5,009 bases of DNA from an uncultured Eggerthellaceae bacterium. Its GTDB lineage: Bacteria; Actinomycetota; Coriobacteriia; Coriobacteriales; Eggerthellaceae. Below are positions 1 to 4,962 of this stretch, one piece after another (within the stretch, counting starts at the first letter, position 1; every line of letters begins with the position of its first letter). Location of the stretch: NCBI GenBank assembly GCA_946626265.1, contig CAMOUE010000163.1, positions 1 through 5,009 on the forward strand. The letters are read 5' to 3'. The position numbers were made by a program, and so were the translations under genes. Below the pieces are notes generated by a model. It had not been told where the DNA came from, did not search any database, and saw only the letters and a list, made by a program, of their open reading frames with translations.

Positions 1-1060
1 ACACCGACTTCTGGCAGTTGCACACGGCGAAGATCTTCTCGGAGCCGTCGATGTTCGTGATCTGGTGTACGAAGCCCAAGTCTTCGGCTTTCTGGATGAT
101 CTCCATCGCCTCTTCGTACGTGACGTAGCGGCCCTTGCCCGTCTGCACCTCGTAGTCTGCCATGTCGCCGACGCCGATGCACCAGCCCTCGGGATCGTCG
201 CCGGTGTTCACGCCGCGCACGGTCTCGGACATGCGGCACGAGCACACGGCCGACGAGAAACGGTCGTACTTCTTCAGCCAATGCGAGATGTGCTCGACAT
301 CGACGGACGACTCGATCTGCTCGATGGCCTTCTCGACCGGGACGACGTGCATGCCCACGCCGCCGCCTCCGGGAGGCACGATGTCGGCGATTTGCGCCGG
401 GCCCATGTATGCGATGCGCTCGAAATACGTGCTCATCTCGGGATGCTCTTCGAGCGCCGCCTCGTTCATGGCGTAGAACTCGCCCATGCCGGGCAGCTGC
501 ACGGGCACGGCGAAGCGCTTCTCGTGGTTGGGGTTCGTGCCGTCGAGGTTTTCCCAGTTGTACTCGACGTTGCCGCGCTGCGCCATCATGTTGACGAGCG
601 GCTCGACTTTCTCGAGCGGCCACTCGCATGCCTCGGCGATCTGCTCCATGGTCATGGGTTTGCGAATGCCCATGTGGTTCGCGATGTAGGCCGTTTCCTC
701 GGTGAAGACGGAAAGCAGGCCCCAGCACTCCGGATCGGCCGGCGTGATCTTCTGGATGCCGAGCTTCTTCGGGATGCGGTCGACCATCATCTTTGCGAGC
801 TTCATGGTCTCGGGACGCGTGGCCGGGTCGATCTCCATGGCAGGCTGCCAGGGCTCCAGCGGTTCGGCGGGGCGATACGCCTTGTCGGGCCGCCACACGT
901 AGTTCGGCTCCCAGAGCTCGGGATGCTCGCTTTCTTCCTTCGATTTCGCGCTTTCGGGCTTGTCGAACACCTCGACGATCACGTTGCCCTGGTTGCGCTT
1001 CGGATTGTCATGCCCCCTGCCATGCTCGGATGCAGGGGTCGCCCAATGCTGTTTTGCCAC
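1..1060 (-). CDS. Fe-S cluster-binding oxidoreductase, N-terminal part (runs off the left edge)
   Basis: I translated 353 codons from a GTG at 1060 to the window edge without a stop, so the C-terminus is missing. An acidic N-terminal stretch (about residues 1-75) is followed by a winged-helix-like segment near residues 110-170, including MTMEQIAEACEWPLEKVEPL. A cysteine module follows: C273-S-C275-R276, W293-C294-I-G, then GDMADYEVQTGKGRYVTYEEA and C347-N-C349. This order (CxCR, a later C before a GDxAxY segment, then CNC) is what I know from anaerobe proteins that carry 4Fe-4S clusters, usually followed by a ferredoxin CxxCxxCxxxCP module. In Eggerthellaceae-type proteins a FAD/NAD(P) pyridine nucleotide-disulphide oxidoreductase domain often comes after that; both would lie outside the window. 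No signal peptide or membrane segment is visible, so a cytoplasmic electron-transfer role is inferred. The substrate is unknown. The gene is certain; the exact family is moderately supported. Confidence 0.8.
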   Translation of the reverse strand, partial: MAKQHWATPASEHGRGHDNPKRNQGNVIVEVFDKPESAKSKEESEHPELWEPNYVWRPDKAYRPAEPLEPWQPAMEIDPATRPETMKLAKMMVDRIPKKLGIQKITPADPECWGLLSVFTEETAYIANHMGIRKPMTMEQIAEACEWPLEKVEPLVNMMAQRGNVEYNWENLDGTNPNHEKRFAVPVQLPGMGEFYAMNEAALEEHPEMSTYFERIAYMGPAQIADIVPPGGGGVGMHVVPVEKAIEQIESSVDVEHISHWLKKYDRFSSAVCSCRMSETVRGVNTGDDPEGWCIGVGDMADYEVQTGKGRYVTYEEAMEIIQKAEDLGFVHQITNIDGSEKIFAVCNCQKSV

Positions 1061-1066
1061 GTCACT

Positions 1067-1071
1067 CTCCT
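1067..1071 (-). promoter_or_regulatory. Shine-Dalgarno fixing the GTG start of the Fe-S protein
   Basis: On the minus strand AGGAG ends six bases before the GTG at 1060, which is good spacing and is why GTG is chosen over internal ATGs. The bases around it, GGCAATAGGAG, match the GGCAACAGGAG in the upstream 27-bp repeats. The functional ribosome binding site is therefore itself a partial unit of that array. Confidence 0.75.
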
Positions 1072-1072
1072 A

Positions 1073-1179
1073 TTGCCAGCGGCCCGAAGGCCGCTCCTGT
1101 TGCCGGCGCCCGAAGGCTGCTCCTGTTGCCGGCGCCCCGAAGGCCGCTCCTGTTGCCAGCGGCCCGAAAGCCGCTTCTC
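1073..1179 (-). repeat. 27-bp tandem array (4 units) with UUCG hairpins, in the leader of the Fe-S protein
   Basis: Four consecutive units lie at 1073-1099, 1100-1125, 1126-1152 and 1153-1179 (27, 26, 27, 27 bp). Read on the minus strand, unit 1 holds the perfect inverted repeat AGCGGCC-TTCG-GGCCGCT: a seven-pair stem closed by a C(UUCG)G tetraloop, a very stable RNA fold. Unit 4 keeps the stem with a U-G wobble next to the loop when read as minus-strand RNA. Units 2 and 3 have lost much of the pairing. Each of units 1-3 also carries AGGAG, at 1094-1098, 1120-1124 and 1147-1151, in register with the real Shine-Dalgarno. The array would be in the 5' untranslated leader if transcription starts upstream of 1180. 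Confidence 0.9.
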
Positions 1180-1197
1180 GTCTTTAGGCACCAAGCA

Positions 1198-1229
1198 ATC
1201 ATACACCTCCCGTACAAGAAGTGTCTCAA
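1198..1229 (-). promoter_or_regulatory. Weak candidate promoter for the Fe-S protein gene
   Basis: Minus-strand TTGAGA (1224-1229) is followed by TGTATG (1200-1205) with 18 bases between, or by TATGAT (1198-1203) with 20. It sits just upstream of the 27-bp array and in the most AT-rich part of the gap near the gene. Spacing and consensus are only fair. A separate promoter is expected somewhere between here and 1711, because the upstream gene ends at a strong terminator. Confidence 0.25.
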
Positions 1230-1275
1230 ATGCATGTTGCGCCGTTTAGCGCTTAGGACTTGGGGCTCGGAGCTC

Positions 1276-1380
1276 GGGGGATCGGGGCCCGCTGGCGGTC
1301 GGGGGATCGGAGCCCGCTGGCGGTCGGGGGATCGGGGCCCGCTGGCGGTCGGGGGATCGGGGCCCGCTGGCGGTCGGGGC
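1276..1380. repeat. 25-bp G-rich tandem array (4 units plus a fragment)
   Basis: Units lie at 1276-1300, 1301-1325, 1326-1350 and 1351-1375, with the beginning of a fifth to 1380. Units 1, 3 and 4 are identical; unit 2 differs by a single G-to-A change. Each begins GGGGGATCGGGGCCC on the plus strand and ends in GCTGGCGGTC. The G runs (five, then four) on one strand could form a quadruplex between neighbouring units. A decayed match (GGAGCTCGG) precedes unit 1. Near identity of the units suggests recent expansion or ongoing correction. No gene is evident here. Confidence 0.9.
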
Positions 1381-1414
1381 TTTTCGACATCGCCCTCGAG
1401 AGTTAGCCAGAGCT

Positions 1415-1508
1415 AAACCCCGCAAAAAGCACCCACAACTGGAATATGCGTGCACGAAGGGCTCCAATTGCACGTATATTCCAGTTGTGTGTGCGAATCA
1501 CGTAAGTT
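1415..1508. repeat. Palindromic element 1 (imperfect 94-bp inverted repeat)
   Basis: The well-conserved inner arms are 1429-1454 and 1469-1494, 26 bases each with two mismatches, around a 14-base loop (1455-1468). The arm contains CACAACTGGAATATGCGTGCA or its near complement. The left arm extends outward to 1415 with AAACCCCGC, matching element 2 next to it. The outer right arm (1495-1508) is degraded, matching about half the positions. One arm mismatch is a G-U pair in plus-strand RNA. Both arms can be read as short peptides containing VHAYSSC, but no ribosome binding site supports translation. Confidence 0.8.
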
Positions 1509-1625
1509 AGCCGCATGAAACCCCGCATTTCGCACACACAACCGTCATATGCGTGCAAAAGTGCGCGGCCGTGCACGCATATTCCAGTTGTGTGTGCGAA
1601 ATGCGGGGTTTAACCGTAGTTAACT
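1505..1625. repeat. Palindromic element 2 (40-bp arms, same family as element 1)
   Basis: The core arms are 1518-1557 and 1572-1611: 40 bases each, three mismatches clustered near the arm's middle, and a 14-base loop (1558-1571). The outer ends read AAACCCCGCATTTCGCACAC on the left and its complement on the right. Beyond the core, AGTTAGCC on the left (also before element 1, at 1401-1408) and AGTTAAC on the right, read inverted, suggest arms extending to about 1505 and 1625. Loop length equals that of element 1 but loop sequence differs. This looks like a dispersed intergenic palindrome of REP/BIME or small-MITE type; no clear target duplication was found. Confidence 0.85.
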
Positions 1626-1710
1626 TAATGGCAGAGAGCCCTCATGCGCGGGGCGCCCAGGCGCAGGCGCATGCGGGCACCGGGACGCCAGATGCGGAAT
1701 CGCCAGCAGC

Positions 1711-1740
1711 AAAAAAAACGCAGGTGCGAAAGCACCTGCG
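1711..1740 (-). terminator. Intrinsic terminator of dapA
   Basis: On the minus strand a perfect nine-pair stem, CGCAGGTGC-TTTC-GCACCTGCG, is followed at once by eight T residues (1711-1718 on the plus strand are A). It lies 106 bases past the dapA stop codon, in the right orientation to end its transcript. The tract faces only minus-strand transcription. Confidence 0.93.
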
Positions 1741-1751
1741 CGCATATTCCA
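1741..1751. repeat. Fragment of the palindrome family beside the terminator
   Basis: CGCATATTCCA here is identical over 11 bases to the right arm of palindromic element 2 (1577-1587). It directly abuts the outer end of the dapA terminator stem. It may be a remnant of a third element; chance identity is possible. Confidence 0.4.
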
Positions 1752-1846
1752 AGCAAAGCGGTGAAACGGCCGCCCGTCGCCCGCCATTCGACCCGCAAGC
1801 TGTAAACGACGGCCCGAGCCGTAGGCGGAAGACGCCGCGCCTAGAG

Positions 1847-2743
1847 CTAAATGAGGCCGCGCTCCTTCATCGCCGCCTCGAGCCGGGCTCTGTTCGCGTC
1901 GCTCATCGGAGCGAGCGGCAGACGGTAATTCGCCTTCGCATAGCCGAGCAACTCCACTCCGGCCTTCACCGGAATCGGGTTCACTTCCGCAAACAGCGCG
2001 CCGATGAGCTCCAGGTTGTCCAGCTGCGTGGCGAGAGCCGCGTCGTGGCGCCCCTCCAGCCAATCGAAGACCATGTCATGCACGGTCTTGGGGGCAACGT
2101 TCGCCCACACGCTGATGACGCCGCGCGCGCCGAGCGACATGAGCGGAACGACCATGTCGTCGTTGCCCGAGAACATGAAGAAGTCGTCGCCCAGGTAACG
2201 CGCGATCTTCGACGCATAGGCAATCGACCCGCTGGCCTCCTTGATGCCGAGCGCGTTGGGATGGCTCGCCAGGCGCGCGACGACGTTTTCGGAAATGCTG
2301 CAGCCCGTGCGCCCGGGCACGTTGTAGAGAATGCAAGGGATGTCGACCGCGTCGAGCACGGTCTTGAAGTGCTGGTACATGCCCTCTTCGTTGGCCTTGT
2401 TGTAATACGGCGTGATGATGAGCAGGCCGTCGGCGCCGAGTTCCTGGTAGCGCAGGCTCTTCTCGAGCATGGTCTGCGTGCAGTTCGAACCGCTGCCGGC
2501 GATGACCGGCACGCGCCCTGCGATGCGCTCGACCGCGAACTTGCAGACCTCGTCGTCTTCCTCGTGCGACATAGTGGAGCTCTCGCCCGTCGTCCCCAGG
2601 ACGAGGATTGCGTCGGTGCCGTTTTCCAGCTGGAAGTCGATGAGCTTGCCGAACTCGTCGAAGTCAACGCTGCCGTCCTCGGCGAATGGAGTGATGAGCG
2701 CTACGATCGAGCCCTTCAGGTCCTTCAAGTTCTTCCCTGCCAT
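1847..2743 (-). CDS. dapA: 4-hydroxy-tetrahydrodipicolinate synthase (dihydrodipicolinate synthase)
   Basis: This 298-aa enzyme is the usual length for the family. It condenses pyruvate with aspartate semialdehyde in the cytoplasm, the first committed step to diaminopimelate and lysine. The TIM-barrel signatures are intact: GTTGES (50-55), TPYYN (111-115), YNVPGRTG (140-147) and GIKEASG (166-172). The E. coli active-site residues T44, T45, Y107, Y133, R138 and K161 correspond at a constant offset of seven to T51, T52, Y114, Y140, R145 and Schiff-base K168. Of the lysine-inhibition site, S55, H60, N87 and Y113 are kept, but the E. coli E84 position is T91 and H56 is D63, so feedback by lysine may be weak (inference). 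The start is the ATG at 2743 because AGGA lies seven bases before it; the frame is open further upstream but that part has no family similarity. The gene stands alone, with its own leader and terminator. An aldolase of the wider NAL/DapA family is the only alternative and is unlikely. Confidence 0.96.
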   Translation of the reverse strand: MAGKNLKDLKGSIVALITPFAEDGSVDFDEFGKLIDFQLENGTDAILVLGTTGESSTMSHEEDDEVCKFAVERIAGRVPVIAGSGSNCTQTMLEKSLRYQELGADGLLIITPYYNKANEEGMYQHFKTVLDAVDIPCILYNVPGRTGCSISENVVARLASHPNALGIKEASGSIAYASKIARYLGDDFFMFSGNDDMVVPLMSLGARGVISVWANVAPKTVHDMVFDWLEGRHDAALATQLDNLELIGALFAEVNPIPVKAGVELLGYAKANYRLPLAPMSDANRARLEAAMKERGLI

Positions 2744-2750
2744 AACCGCT

Positions 2751-2760
2751 TCCTTTCCTC
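2751..2760 (-). promoter_or_regulatory. Shine-Dalgarno of dapA
   Basis: GAGGAAAGGA on the minus strand ends seven bases before the ATG at 2743. It decides for this start over the in-frame ATG at 2872, which would add 43 residues absent from DapA proteins. Confidence 0.8.
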
Positions 2761-2781
2761 GGAACGCGCCCTGCGGGAGCC

Positions 2782-2805
2782 GCCGATGGCATTCGCCCCA
2801 TCGGC
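2782..2805 (-). promoter_or_regulatory. Hairpin in the dapA leader
   Basis: A perfect eight-pair stem, GCCGATGG with CCATCGGC, surrounds an eight-base loop 38 bases upstream of the dapA start. It has no T tract, so it is not an intrinsic terminator. A competing pairing is possible with GGCGAAGCC just upstream on the transcript. I do not recognise a lysine riboswitch. A role in translation or mRNA stability is possible but unproven. Confidence 0.45.
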
Positions 2806-2898
2806 TTCGCCATAGGCCATCGCACCCGTACCCTTGTCGTTGGTTGCATGGTAACGCACGCGCCCGCGCCAAGCGGACACGTTAGCGCCATACGGTGC

Positions 2899-2907
2899 AT
2901 TATCACA
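2899..2907 (-). promoter_or_regulatory. Candidate extended -10 promoter of dapA
   Basis: The minus strand reads TGTGATAAT, an extended -10 (TGn followed by GATAAT). The upstream -35 is poor: TTGCGC lies only 14 bases away. Transcription from here would give a leader of about 150 bases containing the 2782-2805 hairpin. It is the most AT-rich spot between the flanking genes. Confidence 0.45.
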
Positions 2908-2974
2908 AATGAGGGGCGGCGCAAGGTTACCGCATGGTTAAGACGCGCGAACAGCACGTGCGCTGCAGCCGGGC

Positions 2975-3100
2975 GGCGACGCGGGACCGCCTCGGGGCGA
3001 CGCGAGGCCGCCTCCGGGCGACGCGGACCGCCTCGGGGCGACGCGGGACCGCCTCCGGGCGACGCGAGGCCGCCTCCGGGCGACGCGAGGCCACCGCCCG
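2975..3100. repeat. 20-21-bp tandem array (6 units) between the larA-like gene and dapA
   Basis: Units start with GGCGACGCG at 2975, 2996, 3017, 3037, 3058 and 3079. Most are 21 bases; the third has lost one base and the sixth is diverged. Two variant bodies occur, GGACCGCCTC and AGGCCGCCTC, in the order first, second, first, first, second, second, hinting at an older 42-base unit. The array begins 11 bases past the upstream gene's stop codon and ends about 70 bases before the dapA promoter. A 21-base period keeps a plus-strand frame open (GDARPPP-like heptads), but no start site or coding signal supports a protein. No terminator with a T tract was found for the upstream gene in this interval. 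Confidence 0.9.
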
Positions 3101-3110
3101 TTCAAGCGCA

Positions 3111-4412
3111 TCACCAGCGGGTGACGAGGAACCCGTCGTCGTCGAAGGCGAGCTCGTACGGATCGCTCAGCACCTCAATTTCGGGGATGTCCTCGATGAC
3201 GTCGAGATACGTCTCCGATAGCGCGATCTCGTCGAGGTGCAGCGTGTCCAGCACGTGCACGATCTTCGGGCGGGCGTAATCGATGCTGTTGCACGTGCGG
3301 ATCGCCAACATGAGCGCGTCGCGGTCGTTTTCCATGTACATCGGGATCTTGCCGCCGTTGAGCATCGTTGCCGTGACGACGTTTATCCAGGTCGTCTCGA
3401 AGTCGATGTCGTTTAGGCAACGGCGCGTGGTGATATCGGCATGCGCGATGCCGCAGCCGTTGTGATGCGTCTCGGCGGTCAGGCCGCGGATGAACAGCTT
3501 CTTGCAATCGAGGATGCCGTCGAACCCGGCCGAGTTGCTGCGGCCCGTGATATTGGGATCGGCGCCGTTGCCGCTGATGTTCTTGCCGATCTCGTCGATC
3601 ATGAGCACGTCGATGCTCGGCACGAGGAACCGCGCCATCTTGGCCTTCGCGATCTCGAGCAGCTCCGCATCCTTTTGGAGCAGCTGGTCGGCTTCCATGA
3701 CCTCGATGTCGCTGATGTCGTCGTAAGCGTTCTGCACGATGCCCACGCCGAAGGCGATGGGCAGATGCGCGAGGAACTCGTCGCAAACCTGGGGAATGCG
3801 CTCGGCGAACGTCGCGAACCCCATCTCGTGAAACATGGAAGCGCCCTTGTGCTTGGCAAGGCCGATCGCCATCATCTTCGCAAGGCCGCTCTCGTGCTTC
3901 GCCCGGAAGTCGGTGTGGGGCTTCACCTTGTTCAAGACGACGATGCCGTCGGCGGCGGCCGCGTTCTTGTCGCAGTACACGGGCGTGCCATCGGGAAGCG
4001 TCGAAATCTGCACGACGTCCATCGACGACAGGATCGGGCACCCCATGGATGCTTCGGTCACGTTGTACGTCGCCAGCATCTCGAGCTGGCCTTCGGCAGT
4101 CGCACCGCCGTGGCTTCCCATGGCAGGCACGATGAACGGCTCCGCTCCCCACTGCTGCAAGACCTCGACGACCGTGCGCACCATCACGTCGAGCGAGGGG
4201 ATGCCGCGGCTGCCGACGGTGATGGCGAGCCGTTTGCCCACGAAGCGCTGCCTGTCCGAGAGGTTCGCCACCATCTGCGCGCGGATGTGCGCGGAAACGT
4301 CATCGATCCGCGCCGAATCGAACACCTGACGCACTTTGACCATGCGCGGAAGGCGCACCCTATCGAGGCCCTCCACTTTTACATGCATCGGAGGGAAATC
4401 AATGAACTGCAT
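3111..4412 (-). CDS. LarA-like protein (lactate racemase domain / DUF2088 family)
   Basis: The protein has 433 residues, a normal length for the family. Family-like segments, in order, are VGSRGI (66-71), PAMGSHGG (96-103), KPHTDF (164-169), ESGLAKMMAIGLAKHKGA (174-191) and GKNISGNGADPNITGR (276-291). In characterised LarA, a nickel-pincer nucleotide is bound to a lysine and a histidine, with two further catalytic histidines. H101, H166, K179 and H186 or H195 are plausible counterparts here, but that mapping is by eye. Such homologues may act on 2-hydroxy acids other than lactate, so no gene symbol is given. The cofactor genes larB, larC and larE are not in the window. No signal peptide is seen. 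It starts nine bases after the nitroreductase stop, with AGGAGG overlapping that stop, so expression is probably coupled. An in-frame ATG at codon 9 is the only other nearby start and has a worse ribosome site. Confidence 0.88.
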   Translation of the reverse strand: MQFIDFPPMHVKVEGLDRVRLPRMVKVRQVFDSARIDDVSAHIRAQMVANLSDRQRFVGKRLAITVGSRGIPSLDVMVRTVVEVLQQWGAEPFIVPAMGSHGGATAEGQLEMLATYNVTEASMGCPILSSMDVVQISTLPDGTPVYCDKNAAAADGIVVLNKVKPHTDFRAKHESGLAKMMAIGLAKHKGASMFHEMGFATFAERIPQVCDEFLAHLPIAFGVGIVQNAYDDISDIEVMEADQLLQKDAELLEIAKAKMARFLVPSIDVLMIDEIGKNISGNGADPNITGRSNSAGFDGILDCKKLFIRGLTAETHHNGCGIAHADITTRRCLNDIDFETTWINVVTATMLNGGKIPMYMENDRDALMLAIRTCNSIDYARPKIVHVLDTLHLDEIALSETYLDVIEDIPEIEVLSDPYELAFDDDGFLVTRW

Positions 4413-4417
4413 AAGCG

Positions 4418-4423
4418 CCTCCT
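4418..4423 (-). promoter_or_regulatory. Shine-Dalgarno of the LarA-like gene, overlapping the upstream stop codon
   Basis: AGGAGG lies five bases before the ATG at 4412. Its first two bases are the last two of the TAG stop (4422-4424) of the nitroreductase gene. A ribosome finishing the first gene is thus placed at the second start, which suggests translational coupling. Confidence 0.85.
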
Positions 4424-4946
4424 ACAGGAAACGGTAGAGCTCCTCGGTCGACTTGCGCTTGAAGTGCCAGTTGGACGGACGAGCGTTTTCCGCAGGATAC
4501 CCCATCGGCATCATGGCGACAACTTTCCAAGTGCTCGGCAAGCCGAACGCCGCATGCATGACCCGCTCGTCGAAACCGCGCACCCAGGTGGAGCCGACGC
4601 CGCATTCCCACGCTTCCATCATCATGTGGTCGAGGGCGATGGCACAGTCCACCTCGGCCGAGTCGCAACCGTCCACGTTCTTCCACGATTCGGTCAAATC
4701 CGCGCACACGAGCAGCACGGTCGGCGCGTTGAAGGCCCAATGCGTCAACGAGCGGATCTTTGCAATCGCGTCGTCGGACTGAAGCACGAGCACGCGCTGA
4801 GGTTGGTAGTTGCATGCGCTCGGCGCGTTGCGCCCCGCTTCCAAGATTCGCGCCATATGCTCGTCGGAAATCTGCTCGAGCGCGAACTTCCGCACGCTCC
4901 AGCGCTCGCGCGCCATATCCAAAAACGACTTGGTTCCTTCTGCCAT
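4422..4946 (-). CDS. Nitroreductase-family FMN-dependent oxidoreductase
   Basis: This 174-aa protein matches small nitroreductases in length. The N-terminal R15-W-S17-V-R19-K-F is the usual FMN phosphate-binding motif. APSACNYQPQ (41-50) is the second flavin segment, GVGSTWV (116-122) resembles the family's GLGT/GxGS loop, and PMGYP (147-151) is the typical C-terminal GYP motif. These enzymes normally work as cytoplasmic dimers that use NAD(P)H to reduce nitro groups, quinones, enones or flavins; the physiological substrate cannot be read from sequence. The ATG at 4946 is preceded by AGGAAGGA with six bases of spacing. It is the first gene of a two-gene operon with the LarA-like gene. Upstream lies a 16-bp tandem array, so any promoter is probably beyond the window. 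Confidence 0.92.
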   Translation of the reverse strand: MAEGTKSFLDMARERWSVRKFALEQISDEHMARILEAGRNAPSACNYQPQRVLVLQSDDAIAKIRSLTHWAFNAPTVLLVCADLTESWKNVDGCDSAEVDCAIALDHMMMEAWECGVGSTWVRGFDERVMHAAFGLPSTWKVVAMMPMGYPAENARPSNWHFKRKSTEELYRFL

Positions 4947-4962
4947 GAGATGTCCTTCCTAT

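Noticed and set aside
979..1206. 75-codon minus-strand frame through the 27-bp array
   Set aside because: It overlaps the Fe-S gene in another frame, its middle is repeat-derived low-complexity sequence, and the repeat lengths (26 and 27) do not keep one frame across all units.
65..1249. Long plus-strand open frame opposite the Fe-S protein
   Set aside because: It is antisense to a minus-strand gene with clear motifs, its protein is rich in His, Arg and Leu without any family resemblance, and it runs into the tandem array. It is typical of GC-rich shadow frames.
1246..1473. 75-codon minus-strand frame with VHAYSSC and Pro/Arg repeats
   Set aside because: It starts with GTG within a palindrome arm without a Shine-Dalgarno, and its sequence is only a translation of the palindrome and the 25-bp array. 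The similar VHAYSSC peptide on the plus strand reflects the inverted repeat, not homologous genes.
1415..1611. Palindromes as bidirectional intrinsic terminators
   Set aside because: The arms are much longer than usual, the loops are 14 bases, and there is no T tract after either arm on either strand. A proper dapA terminator already exists at 1711-1740.
1073..1625. CRISPR array
   Set aside because: Tandem units abut without unique spacers, the two palindromes are inverted rather than direct repeats, and no cas genes are present.
1553..2815. 420-codon plus-strand frame covering the palindrome and the dapA antisense strand
   Set aside because: It starts with GTG inside a palindrome loop with no ribosome binding site, reads through a terminator stem, and is otherwise the reverse complement of dapA.
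2744..2892. Lysine riboswitch in the dapA leader
   Set aside because: At about 150 bases, with a single simple hairpin and no recognisable conserved junction, it does not look like an L box; a covariance search would settle it.
2848..3279. Plus-strand frames with GDARPPP heptads across the 21-bp array
   Set aside because: The open frame results from the 21-base period. There is no convincing start, and the frame continues antisense into the LarA-like gene.
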